DNA of 64,000 nucleotides from Neoaquamicrobium microcysteis (GTDB taxonomy: Bacteria > Pseudomonadota > Alphaproteobacteria > Rhizobiales > Rhizobiaceae): assembly GCF_008180155.1 (NCBI RefSeq), contig NZ_VSZS01000066.1:1-64000 (forward strand), written 5' to 3'. The notes under the pieces were generated by a model. It saw only the letters and a list, made by a program, of their open reading frames with translations, made no database searches and had not been told where the DNA came from. Below are positions 56,324 through 64,000 of the stretch, piece by piece (positions within the stretch are counted from its first letter, which is position 1; every line of letters begins with the position of its first letter). Position numbers and translations under genes: made by a program.

Positions 56324-57159
56324 CGATGCTCGAGCAGCTGGACCGGGGGATATCCGCCGACGAGATCGGCATCGAAACCGCGCGCCACGGCAATCTGGTG
56401 CTGCGCAGCGCCTTCCAGCTCATCTACCGGCGCGACGGTGACACGCTGCGCGCGGTGGCGGCGGAGGGGTTCCTGCGTCCATTCGACAAGGGCATGCCGA
56501 TTGCGCCGCGCCCTTTCCTTGCGTCGCTCAAGGCGGCCGAACGCGCGCTCGTGGAGCGTTACGCCGTGGCGCTGCACCTTGCGAACCACCGTCACATCGA
56601 TGTCGAGGGCCTCGATCACGTGCTGGCGGTGGGCATCGGGGCCGGCTTCGCAGATGATCTCCCGTTGTTCCTCGTCCGCGCGGAGGTGCCGGCGTCGCGA
56701 CTGATCTGCACCTTCCGCAATCCGTCCGCGTTCGCTCCCGGCACACTCAGCGTGGTCGCGCGCACGCTCAAGGCGCTCGGCGCGCGCGTCGCCATCGGCG
56801 GTCTGGTCGAGGAGCAACCTCCGGTGGGTGCGATCCGCTCGCTAGAGCCCGATATCGCCCGGATCGATGGGTCATGGTTCCGCCGCGTGGCTGAAAGCGA
56901 AAGCGCCCGCAGGCTCCTGCCGGACCTCGTCGGCGGGTTCAGGGCACAGGGCGCGCAGGTGCTCGTCGAAGGCATAGAGACGCGCCACCAGCTTGCCGCT
57001 GCGCTGGAGGCGGGGGTAGATCTCTTTCAGGGGTTTCTTCTTTCAAGCCCGCTTCTGGCCGGCACGGCCATCGATACCGCCACGATCGACCTTCCAGATA
57101 TCTTCTCCGACGAGGCCAACGTCATACCGTTGTTCGGGCCGCTGTTCGGCCGCGCGTGA
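56320..57159 (+). CDS. Degenerate EAL-domain protein
   Basis: 279 aa, paralogous to the gene it overlaps. Most catalytic positions are lost: EAL reads EGF, the Asn and second Glu are absent (LDHVLAVG; RLICTFR), the DD pair reads IG (VAIGG), and the Lys is Arg181. Only Glu49, EGIE (about 218) and QGF remain. It is therefore predicted to be catalytically dead and to bind c-di-GMP or its partner EAL protein. Translation is coupled to the preceding gene. Confidence 0.83.
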   Translation: MTMLEQLDRGISADEIGIETARHGNLVLRSAFQLIYRRDGDTLRAVAAEGFLRPFDKGMPIAPRPFLASLKAAERALVERYAVALHLANHRHIDVEGLDHVLAVGIGAGFADDLPLFLVRAEVPASRLICTFRNPSAFAPGTLSVVARTLKALGARVAIGGLVEEQPPVGAIRSLEPDIARIDGSWFRRVAESESARRLLPDLVGGFRAQGAQVLVEGIETRHQLAAALEAGVDLFQGFLLSSPLLAGTAIDTATIDLPDIFSDEANVIPLFGPLFGRA

Positions 57160-57253
57160 CCCATCAGCCGCGTTGAAGGCAGGTCCAAAACTTGTCATTG
57201 GAGCGATCGCTCCTTTCCCGGTACGAAAATCCGAACTGGAAAAGGGGACGCCA

Positions 57254-57865
57254 ATGCTCACGCTTTATGGAATGCACGACAGCGGCAACTGCTACAAGCC
57301 GCGCCTGCTGATGGCAAAGCTCGGCCGGCCGTTCCGCCATGTCGAGGTCAACTCCATCACGGGTGCGACGCGCGAGCCGGGCTTCCTCGCCAAGAACCCC
57401 AACGGCAAAGTGCCGCTTCTCGAGATGGAAGATGGATCGCTGCTGGCGGAATCGAACGCGATTCTCCTTTATCTGGCAGAAGGCACCCGGTTCGTGCCGG
57501 AGGACGCCTACGAGCGCGCGCTGGTTTATCAGTGGTTGTTCTTCGAGCAATATAGCCACGAGCCGTTCATCGCCGTGCGCCGCGCCCTCAAGAAGTATCC
57601 CGAGCGCGCGAGCCAGGCGACGCCCGAGCGCATGGCTCAGCTTCTGGAAGGGGGGCACAGGGCGCTGGACGTGATGGAGCGGCAGCTTGGCAGGACGCCC
57701 TTCATGGCGGGCTCTGCGATCAGCGTGGCGGACATCGCGTTGTTTGCCTACACGCAGGACGCGTCCTTTGCCGGCTACGAGATGGGGAGATTCCCGCACG
57801 TTTCGAAGTGGCTCGATCGGGTGCGCGCCGACGACGGCCATGTCTCGCTCGACTGGCTGCCATAA
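57254..57865 (+). CDS. Glutathione S-transferase family protein
   Basis: 203 aa. Thioredoxin-like N-terminal domain with the glutathione-binding GKVPLLEMEDGSLLAESNAI and an all-helical C-terminal domain with ISVADIALFAY. Conjugates or reduces electrophiles with glutathione; substrate unknown. AAAGGGGA lies 5 nt before the ATG at 57254, so upstream in-frame codons are not used. Confidence 0.92.
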   Translation: MLTLYGMHDSGNCYKPRLLMAKLGRPFRHVEVNSITGATREPGFLAKNPNGKVPLLEMEDGSLLAESNAILLYLAEGTRFVPEDAYERALVYQWLFFEQYSHEPFIAVRRALKKYPERASQATPERMAQLLEGGHRALDVMERQLGRTPFMAGSAISVADIALFAYTQDASFAGYEMGRFPHVSKWLDRVRADDGHVSLDWLP

Positions 57866-57952
57866 GGCGAGCAGCACGTTTCAAAGCCGCGGCGTTGATT
57901 TTCATATGATTTTCGTTTTGCCATCGGAATGCTGTGGAACATTCGTTGCGAA

Positions 57953-57970
57953 GTTTCACGAAAATGAAAC
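57953..57970. promoter_or_regulatory. Inverted repeat upstream of the ugp operon
   Basis: GTTTCACGAAAATGAAAC has perfect 6-bp arms around a 6-nt spacer, about 125 bp before ugpB, and may be an operator. No canonical PHO box (two CTGTCAT 11 bp apart) is seen; CGTCACATAGCGTCA near 57990 has the right words but a 10-bp period. Confidence 0.45.
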
Positions 57971-58094
57971 AAAACTGTTGCCGAGCCGTCACATAGCGTC
58001 AATACTCCCGATTGCGGAACCGGCCAGCCAGTGGCGCAGCCTTTTTGCGGCGCAACGGGCCGGGTCTTTCGCCAACGAATAACGGGAGTGCAAC

Positions 58095-59405
58095 ATGAAG
58101 ACCCAAGGCTTTGCGGCAGGCCTCGCCGCGACAATCACCATTTTGTCCACATCTGCCGCATTCGCGGTCACCGAGATCTCGTGGTGGCATGCGATGACCG
58201 GCGCGAACAACGAAGTCGTCGAGACGCTCTCCAAGGAATTCAACGAGAGCCAGAGCGAATACAAGGTCGTCCCCGTCTTCAAGGGAACCTATCCCGAGAC
58301 GCTGAACGCCGGCATCGCCGCCTTCCGCGCCCGCCAGTCGCCGCACATCATCCAGGTCTTCGACGTCGGCACCGGTGTCATGATGGCCGCCGAAGGTGCC
58401 ATTCGTCCGGTCGCCGACGTGCTGCCGCTGGGCGGCCGCGACTTCAACAAGGACGAGTACCTGCCGGGCATCGTCGCCTATTACTCCAAGCCCGACGGCA
58501 CGATGCTGTCGTTCCCCTACAACTCTTCCTCGCCGATCCTCTATTACAACAAGGATCACTTCGAGAAGGCCGGTCTCGACACCGAGAACCCGCCCAAGAC
58601 GTGGCCGGAAGTGTTCGATGCGGCCAGAAAGATCAAGGAATCGGGTGCGGCGCCATGCGGTCTCACCTCCACTTGGCTGACCTGGATTGGCCTTGAGAAC
58701 TTCGCCGCATGGAACAACCTCCAGTACGGCACCAACGAGAACGGCCTGGCCTCGACCGATGTCGAGCTCAAGATCAACGAAGGCCTGTTCGTCACGCATT
58801 TCCAGAACATCGCCGATCTGGCCAAGGACGACACGTTCCGCTACGGCGGCCGTACGTCGGAAGCCAAGCAGCTCTTCCTGTCGGGCGAATGCTCCATCTT
58901 CACCGAATCGTCCGGCGGCCTCGGCGACGTGATCAATTCGGGCATGAACTATGGCCTCGGCCAGCTTCCCTACTACCCGGAGGCCGAAGGCGCACCGCAG
59001 AACACCATCCCCGGCGGCGCCAGCCTCTGGGTGTTCGAGGGTCACACGGACGAGGAATACAAGGGCGTCGCGACGTTCTTCAACTTCCTCTCGCAGACCG
59101 AAATCCAGGAGCGCCTGCATCAGGTTTCGGGCTACCTGCCGGTGACGATGGAAGCATATGAAGCCACCAAGGCTTCCGGCTTCTACGATGAGAACCCGGG
59201 CCGCGAAATCCCGATCACTCAGATGATGGGCAAGGCGCCGACCGAGAACTCGCGCGGCGTGCGACTCGTCAACCTGCCGCAGGTCCGCGACATCCAGAAC
59301 GAAGAGTTCGAAAAGATGCTGGCCGGCGATCAGGACGCACAGACGGCTCTCAACAACGCCGTCGAGCGTTCCAACGCTGCCATTCAGCAGGCAATCGGCA
59401 ACTAA
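58095..59405 (+). CDS. ugpB: sn-Glycerol-3-phosphate ABC transporter, periplasmic binding protein
   Basis: 436-aa type 1 solute-binding protein. Signal peptide ends at AAFA (residue 24), then VTEISWWHAMTGANNEVVE, typical of UgpB, with GECSIFTESSGG and TIPGGASLWVF lining the site. Captures glycerol-3-phosphate and glycerophosphodiesters in the periplasm. First gene of ugpBAEC. A GC-rich stem-loop separates it from ugpA, which probably keeps ugpB mRNA more abundant than the rest. Confidence 0.95.
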   Translation: MKTQGFAAGLAATITILSTSAAFAVTEISWWHAMTGANNEVVETLSKEFNESQSEYKVVPVFKGTYPETLNAGIAAFRARQSPHIIQVFDVGTGVMMAAEGAIRPVADVLPLGGRDFNKDEYLPGIVAYYSKPDGTMLSFPYNSSSPILYYNKDHFEKAGLDTENPPKTWPEVFDAARKIKESGAAPCGLTSTWLTWIGLENFAAWNNLQYGTNENGLASTDVELKINEGLFVTHFQNIADLAKDDTFRYGGRTSEAKQLFLSGECSIFTESSGGLGDVINSGMNYGLGQLPYYPEAEGAPQNTIPGGASLWVFEGHTDEEYKGVATFFNFLSQTEIQERLHQVSGYLPVTMEAYEATKASGFYDENPGREIPITQMMGKAPTENSRGVRLVNLPQVRDIQNEEFEKMLAGDQDAQTALNNAVERSNAAIQQAIGN

Positions 59406-59425
59406 GCCGCCGCGCCTTCAACTCG

Positions 59426-59454
59426 ACCGCCCGCGCGCCAGCCGCGCGGGCGGT
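59426..59454 (+). terminator. Stem-loop between ugpB and ugpA
   Basis: ACCGCCCGCGCG and CGCGCGGGCGGT form a perfect 12-bp stem with loop CCAGC, followed by only TTCTT. Such hairpins after the binding-protein gene usually stabilise its message and reduce downstream transcription rather than end it completely. Confidence 0.7.
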
Positions 59455-59477
59455 TCTTGCACAGTCGAGGAGGCCAC

Positions 59478-60362
59478 TTGTCCCCGCGCGTCACCTTCCC
59501 AAACAAGATACTGCCATACGCGCTGCTGCTGCCGCAGCTGGTGATCGTGGGCATATTCTTCTACTGGCCGGCCAGCCAGGCGCTCTACCAGTCCGTCCTG
59601 CGGGAGGACCCGTTCGGCCTGCGCAGCACCTTCGTAGGGCTGGCGAATTTCCGGCGCGTGCTCAACGACCCGAACTATCTCAACGCGGTGCAGAACACCG
59701 CCGTGTTCTCTGTGGCCGTGGCCTTCCTGGCGATGGCGGTGGCTCTGCTTTTGGCGGTGATGGCCGACAAGATCATCAAGGGCAAGGGTTTCTACCGCAC
59801 CATGCTGATCTGGCCCTACGCGGTCGCCCCGGCCATTGCGGGCATGGTGTGGCTGTTCATGTTTAACCCGACCATGGGCACGTTCGCGTTCATGCTGCGC
59901 TCGTCGGGCTATGCGTGGGATCCGCTGCTCAAGGGCGACCAGGCGATGCTGCTGGTCATCGTGGCCGCCGCGTGGAAGCAGATTTCCTACAATTTCCTGT
60001 TCTTCGTCGCCGGCCTGCAGGCCATTCCCAAGACGCTGATCGAAGCTGCCGCCATCGACGGTGCGGGCGAAACCAAGCGTTTCTGGACGATCGTGTTTCC
60101 GCTTCTGGCGCCGATCACGTTCTTCCTGCTGGTCATCAACACGACCTACGCATTCTTCGACACCTTCGGCATCATCCATGCCGTCACCGGCGGCGGGCCG
60201 GGCAAGGCAACCGAGACGCTGGTCTACAAGGTCTATCACGACGGCTTCGTGAACCTGATCCTGGGCGACTCGGCGGCGCAGTCGGTGATCCTCATGGTCA
60301 TCGTGATCGCGCTCACGGCCATTCAGTTCCGCTACGTGGAAAAGAAGGTGCACTATGGCTGA
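59478..60362 (+). CDS. ugpA: Glycerol-3-phosphate ABC transporter permease UgpA
   Basis: 294-aa inner-membrane permease with about six helices and the EAA loop EAAAIDGAG that docks to the ATPase. Start is TTG at 59478, fixed by GAGGAGG 4 nt upstream; an in-frame TTG 21 nt earlier lacks that. Pairs with UgpE to form the channel. Overlaps ugpE by 8 nt. Confidence 0.94.
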   Translation: MSPRVTFPNKILPYALLLPQLVIVGIFFYWPASQALYQSVLREDPFGLRSTFVGLANFRRVLNDPNYLNAVQNTAVFSVAVAFLAMAVALLLAVMADKIIKGKGFYRTMLIWPYAVAPAIAGMVWLFMFNPTMGTFAFMLRSSGYAWDPLLKGDQAMLLVIVAAAWKQISYNFLFFVAGLQAIPKTLIEAAAIDGAGETKRFWTIVFPLLAPITFFLLVINTTYAFFDTFGIIHAVTGGGPGKATETLVYKVYHDGFVNLILGDSAAQSVILMVIVIALTAIQFRYVEKKVHYG

Positions 60363-61266
60363 TACGACCGCACCCCAGTCCACCGCCGCAGTCCTCGGCC
60401 GGCGCGAGGAAGGCGCGATGCTCGGCATCAGCCGTACCTCGCGCTACATCGCCCACGCAATCCTGATCCTCGGCGTCATCGTCGTCGCCTTTCCGATCTA
60501 TTACACCTTCGTGGCCTCGACCCATTCGCTGCAGACGATCCTGCGCCCGCCGCTGCCCTTGCTGCCGGGCGACCGCTTCTTCGACAATTACTATCAGGCG
60601 CTGTTCGGCGGCGTGGGCCGCATCGGCGGCGTCAGCGTCGATTTGCTGCTGTTTAACACCACGGTGATGGCGCTCGGCATCGCGGTCGGCAAGATCATCA
60701 TTTCGGTGCTGTCGGCCTTCGCTATCGTGTTCTTCCGGTTTCCGGGGCGTATGTTCTTCTTCTGGGTCATCTTCATCACCCTGATGCTGCCGGTCGAGGT
60801 GCGCATCCTGCCGACCTACAAGGTCATGGTCGATCTCGGGCTCATCGACACCTATACCGGCCTCATCCTGCCGCTGATGGCGTCGGCGACGGCGACGCTG
60901 CTGTTCCGGCAGTTCTTCCTCACGATCCCCGGCGAGCTGGTGGAGGCTGCGCGTGTCGATGGCGCCGGGCCGTGGCGCTTCTTCAAGGACATCCTCCTGC
61001 CCCTGTCGAAGACGAACATCGCAGCGCTTTTCGTCATCATGTTCATCTACGGATGGACGCAGTACCTCTGGCCGCTGCTGGTCACAAACCGCAACGACAT
61101 GAACACCATCGTCATCGCGCTGAGGAAGATGATCTCCTTTGCCGACGCCGACACCCAATGGCACCTCGTGATGGTGACCTCCATCCTGGCGATCCTGCCC
61201 CCGATCATGGTGGTGCTGTTCATGCAGCGCTGGTTCGTGAAGGGTCTGGTAGAAACCGAGAAGTGA
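60355..61266 (+). CDS. ugpE: Glycerol-3-phosphate ABC transporter permease UgpE
   Basis: 303-aa permease with about six helices, EAA-type loop EAARVDGAG, and the typical [15 protein letters not shown] region. Somewhat longer at the N-terminus than E. coli UgpE (281 aa). Forms the second half of the channel with UgpA. 13 bp separate it from ugpC. Confidence 0.94.
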   Translation: MADTTAPQSTAAVLGRREEGAMLGISRTSRYIAHAILILGVIVVAFPIYYTFVASTHSLQTILRPPLPLLPGDRFFDNYYQALFGGVGRIGGVSVDLLLFNTTVMALGIAVGKIIISVLSAFAIVFFRFPGRMFFFWVIFITLMLPVEVRILPTYKVMVDLGLIDTYTGLILPLMASATATLLFRQFFLTIPGELVEAARVDGAGPWRFFKDILLPLSKTNIAALFVIMFIYGWTQYLWPLLVTNRNDMNTIVIALRKMISFADADTQWHLVMVTSILAILPPIMVVLFMQRWFVKGLVETEK

Positions 61267-61279
61267 GAAGTTCACGCTT

Positions 61280-62368
61280 ATGGCGACAGTCGAACTCAAA
61301 GACGTAAGAAAGACCTATGGCGGCCGTGTGGAGGCCGTGAAGGGCGTGTCCATCGACATTCCGGATGGCGCCATGTGCGTGCTGGTCGGCCCGTCCGGCT
61401 GCGGCAAGTCCACACTGCTGCGCATGATCGCGGGGCTGGAGGAGATCACGTCGGGCACGGTTTCCATCGGCGGCGAGGTGGTCAACACGCGCGGTCCGGC
61501 CGAGCGCGACATCGCGATGGTGTTTCAGAACTACGCGCTCTACCCGCATATGAAGGTCTACGACAACATGGCCTACGGCCTGCGCAATCGCGGCATGGCC
61601 AAGGACGAGATCGACCGGCGGGTGCGCGAGGCGGCAGCCACGCTGGGCCTTGCCGAATTGCTGGAGCGCAGGCCGCGCGAGCTTTCGGGCGGCCAGCGCC
61701 AGCGCGTCGCCATGGGCCGCGCCATCGTGCGCAGCCCCAAGGCGTTCCTGTTCGACGAGCCGCTGTCGAATCTGGACGCCAAGCTGCGCGGCCAGATGCG
61801 CATCGAGATCAAGAACCTCCAGCGCGCGCTGGGCGTCACGAGCGTCTACGTGACCCACGATCAGGTCGAGGCGATGACGCTCGCCGACACGCTCGTGGTG
61901 ATGAATGGCGGCATTGCGGAGCAGATCGATACCCCGATGGCGATCTACGAGAAGCCGGCCAGCATCTTCGTTGCGGGCTTCATCGGCTCGCCGGCGATGA
62001 ACCTTCTGGCTGCGCACGGCGCGGAGCAAGGCAAAGGTCTGACGCTTGCTTCGGGCGGCGCGATCAAGCCGCGCGACCTCGCGGCGCCCGAGGCGGGTCG
62101 GCAGGTGCTGCTCGGCGTGCGGCCCGAGCATCTCACGCTGGTTTCCGACAGCAAGAATGCCGACATCGAGATGAAGGTGACCGCGGTGGAAACGCTGGGC
62201 GCCGATACGCTGGCGCATGGCAGGCCTGTCGCTGGCGACGCGCGGGGAGGGGAACTCATCGCCCGGCTGCCGGGCAGCGTGCGCATCAGCGAGGATGATG
62301 TCCTGCCGCTGGCGATCGATGCCGGTGCTGCGCATCTGTTCGATGCCGGAACCGGCAAGCGCATCTGA
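61280..62368 (+). CDS. ugpC: Glycerol-3-phosphate ABC transporter ATPase UgpC
   Basis: 362-aa ABC ATPase. Walker [10 protein letters not shown] (37-45), signature LSGGQRQR, Walker B FLFDEPLS and switch His in [10 protein letters not shown], then a C-terminal TOBE/regulatory domain ([10 protein letters not shown]). Drives Ugp uptake; MalK-like ATPases of this type can serve several sugar importers. Last gene of the operon. Confidence 0.94.
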   Translation: MATVELKDVRKTYGGRVEAVKGVSIDIPDGAMCVLVGPSGCGKSTLLRMIAGLEEITSGTVSIGGEVVNTRGPAERDIAMVFQNYALYPHMKVYDNMAYGLRNRGMAKDEIDRRVREAAATLGLAELLERRPRELSGGQRQRVAMGRAIVRSPKAFLFDEPLSNLDAKLRGQMRIEIKNLQRALGVTSVYVTHDQVEAMTLADTLVVMNGGIAEQIDTPMAIYEKPASIFVAGFIGSPAMNLLAAHGAEQGKGLTLASGGAIKPRDLAAPEAGRQVLLGVRPEHLTLVSDSKNADIEMKVTAVETLGADTLAHGRPVAGDARGGELIARLPGSVRISEDDVLPLAIDAGAAHLFDAGTGKRI

Positions 62369-62656
62369 GAAAAGTTAAAGCGATCAGGCGGGACGCATGA
62401 AATCGTCCCGCCATCGCATCGGGCAATCCGGCCGGCCTGCTTGCGAGGCTGGCCGCCAGTACATCCGTGACTTGCCAGCACAAAACCGACCCGGGTCGGT
62501 CCTGCGCGAGCGCCAGCCATGATTGCCGAAGAGCCCGACCGGCCTTTCCGCCATCCGTCGCTGACGGTCGATCAAGCATCTCTCGATGCGATCCGTCGGG
62601 CTGAGGCGCATGTGGGTATCGCCGTCCGGCAGTTCAAGGGCGGAGCCTTGCTGCGC
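62369..62656. other. Intergenic stretch after ugpC
   Basis: No supported gene. It begins with a 9-bp hairpin, GGCGGGACG (62387-62395) with CGTCCCGCC (62404-62412), that may end the ugp transcript although no T-run follows. An open frame starting at 62519 on the plus strand has no recognisable protein features and runs antisense into the next gene. Confidence 0.45.
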
Positions 62657-62869
62657 TTACGAAACGTATTTCCAGGTTGTCGGCGCGCTGCGGCCGATCG
62701 TGTCCACCACGTCGTTCAGCGCGTCGATATCCACATAGTAGAAGCGGGAGAGCTGCACGGCGATTTCGTCGCGGGCGAAGCCGCGGGCCATGAGAAATTC
62801 GGCTGCGACGGTAAGCTCGGCGCGTTCCGTCAGGCGGCGCTTCGCACCGTCATCGGATGGAAGAAGCAT
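62657..62869 (-). CDS. Small hypothetical protein
   Basis: 70 aa, mostly helical: LTERAELTVAAEFLMARGFARDEIAVQLSRFYYVDIDALNDV. The central part looks like a small helix-turn-helix or sporulation-like fold, but I cannot name a family. AGGG lies 8 nt before the ATG at 62869; another ATG is two codons upstream. Function unknown. Confidence 0.65.
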   Translation of the reverse strand: MLLPSDDGAKRRLTERAELTVAAEFLMARGFARDEIAVQLSRFYYVDIDALNDVVDTIGRSAPTTWKYVS

Positions 62870-63093
62870 GATCATATCCCTGTCGTTCTGTTCTTGTCGT
62901 TGTGACGCACGGCGCACGTACCGGGAACCTTGGGGGAACTCGGAAGCACAGGACGAATACTGGGAGAAACGATCCGTTCGGACTTGAGATTGCGAATCGG
63001 ATGCCCTGATTATGGCAGTTCGGCCCGATTGCACAAGAAGAAGTCACGGAGGCGCAAGCTTCGCGCAAGGTTCACACAAGAAGATTTCGCAGG

Positions 63094-63654
63094 TCAGAAG
63101 GTGAAAGACGCTTGGGCAGGCGCCGGCGGGGCGAGGTCTACCCCTTCATGCGCCAGCAGCCGCTCCTTGGTGGCAGAGCCGCCGGGGGCGGAAAAGCCGC
63201 CGATCTTCCCGCCGGCCGCAAGAATGCGATGGCACGGCACCACCAGCGGCAGCGGGTTGCGTCCCAGTGCCTGGCCCGTCTCGCGCGCCATCTTCGGGAA
63301 GCCTGCCCTGTCGCAGAGCTCGCCATAGGTGGTGATCTCACCCTGCGCCAGCTTCAGCGCCGCGGCGTAGATGGCACGTCGGAAAGGGTCCACGCCGGCA
63401 AGATCGAGCGGCAACGCGGAAAAATCGACGGTCTCGCCCTGCGCATAGCGGCGGATGAGCGCGACGGCGTCGGTCACGAAAGACGGCACGTCCCGTCCCG
63501 CCGGCCCCACAGTGCCGCTGGCCGCCCATTTCACGATATGCCGTTCGGCGGCCTCGTGGGTCTTCTCCGGCAGCGCAAGCCGGCTCAACCCAGCATCGCT
63601 CCATGCGATGGCTACGAAGCCGAGCGCGGTTTCGAAAACAAGATGGCCGGACAA
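63094..63654 (-). CDS. ogt: Methylated-DNA-[protein]-cysteine S-methyltransferase
   Basis: 186-aa suicide repair protein that removes alkyl groups from O6-methylguanine. Active site LPLVVPCHRIL with the acceptor Cys, preceded by TYGELCDRAGFPKMARETGQALG (helix-turn-helix region), and GGFSAPGGSATKERLLAHE after it. Start is TTG at 63654 with GGGAGAAG upstream; no ATG is available in frame nearby. No ada-type regulator domain, so constitutive Ogt rather than Ada. Confidence 0.93.
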   Translation of the reverse strand: MSGHLVFETALGFVAIAWSDAGLSRLALPEKTHEAAERHIVKWAASGTVGPAGRDVPSFVTDAVALIRRYAQGETVDFSALPLDLAGVDPFRRAIYAAALKLAQGEITTYGELCDRAGFPKMARETGQALGRNPLPLVVPCHRILAAGGKIGGFSAPGGSATKERLLAHEGVDLAPPAPAQASFTF

Positions 63655-63836
63655 GGGGCTTCTCCCATCGACTCGGGTTCAATCTATCACGTCCGTATGA
63701 ACGAACAAATAGGGAACTTCGCCTATGCTGACACGTCCGCTGTCACCTTGGGGCATGCCGGCTTGCGGCGTGCGTGTCGCTGTTGTATGGCTCGGGCGGG
63801 TGGAGAGCACGAGATCGACGAAGAAAGAGCGCGCAT

Positions 63837-64000
63837 TTGCCTCGATTGCGTTCCGACATCGCGCTTTGCGCACTGCTTGCCACCAGCCTGCTGTCTGCTT
63901 GCACGACGGCCGATCTGGCCAATGATCCCCAGCTTCGCGCCCAGCTTGAACAGTCGACCGTCGAGGCCGACGATCCGGCCTTGCCCGACGAAGTAGCCGC
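63837..64000 (+). CDS. Partial lipoprotein gene, cut by the window edge
   Basis: Open from a TTG at 63837 (AAAGAG about 7 nt upstream) to the last base. The N-terminus is a lipoprotein signal: basic MPRLRSD, hydrophobic ALCALLATSLL, lipobox LLSAC. The visible mature part is acidic (AQLEQSTVEADDPALPDEVA). The rest lies outside the window, so the function cannot be assigned. Confidence 0.6.
   Translation, partial: MPRLRSDIALCALLATSLLSACTTADLANDPQLRAQLEQSTVEADDPALPDEVA

Noticed and set aside
62519-62905. 128-codon plus-strand frame after ugpC
   Set aside because: Overlaps the small minus-strand gene antisense and lacks motifs; only its first third lies in free sequence.

Overview
The window looks like chromosomal DNA of an alphaproteobacterium of the order Rhizobiales, most likely a Mesorhizobium/Nitratireductor-like member of Phyllobacteriaceae. 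Four things point there: high-GC, densely packed genes with many 4-nt ATGA overlaps; a rhizobial-type intergenic palindrome (5026-5071); the greA - lpsB-like - lrp - trxB - lsrB order known from Sinorhizobium; and an AbcR-type sRNA next to lsrB. No rRNA, tRNA, insertion sequence, prophage or CRISPR array was seen. Nearly all genes look intact; one is cut by the right edge.

Layout. 0.2-5 kb (minus): two MaoC proteins, ychF, an ExoD-like protein, a RibD/DHFR-like reductase, pth, rplY. 5-9.2 kb: small lipoprotein, an AraC regulator divergent from an Fsr-type MFS exporter, a ChrA chromate transporter. 9.2-15 kb (minus): prs, lipoprotein, creatinase-like M24 protein, pgeF, NDUFAF7-like methyltransferase, lgt. 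15-17.2 kb (plus): ubiK, a 346-bp region with clustered GANTC sites, ybjN-like, CsaA-like, P-loop ATPase. 17.2-20 kb (minus): MarR - OmpR-type regulator - EnvZ-type kinase. 20.2-22.2 kb: branched-chain aminotransferase, MBL hydrolase, cspA. 22.5-25.4 kb (minus): adenylation enzyme, carrier protein and GNAT-like transferase. 25.6-32.2 kb: NIPSNAP, DUF2189, DUF3137, second cspA, a long uvrB. 32.6-36.5 kb: DMT transporter and the sulfolipid genes sqdB-sqdD-sqdC. 36.5-45.2 kb: GMC oxidoreductase + enolase-superfamily pair, thioesterase, HxlR/flavin reductase pair, CorC-like protein, two extensin-like proteins, small DUF proteins. 45.3-51.5 kb: greA, LPS-core glycosyltransferase, two methyltransferase-like genes, lrp, trxB, lsrB, AbcR-like sRNA. 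51.8-57.9 kb: EF-G-like GTPase, aspartate aminotransferase, two EAL-domain proteins, GST. 58-62.4 kb: ugpBAEC glycerol-3-phosphate importer. 62.6-64 kb: small protein, Ogt, partial lipoprotein.

Themes. Phosphate economy fits together: sulfolipid synthesis can replace phospholipid, and Ugp salvages phosphorus as glycerol-3-phosphate. Envelope biology recurs (lgt, LPS glycosyltransferase, extensin-like proteins, two-component system, lsrB/AbcR). The least understood unit is the adenylation-carrier-GNAT cassette. The best non-coding signals are the AbcR-like sRNA with an LTTR-like repeat at its promoter, a perfect 12-bp inverted repeat on the aminotransferase promoter beside marR, and six GANTC methylation sites in 125 bp upstream of the ybjN-like gene. 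Starts were set by Shine-Dalgarno position and family length; several genes use TTG.
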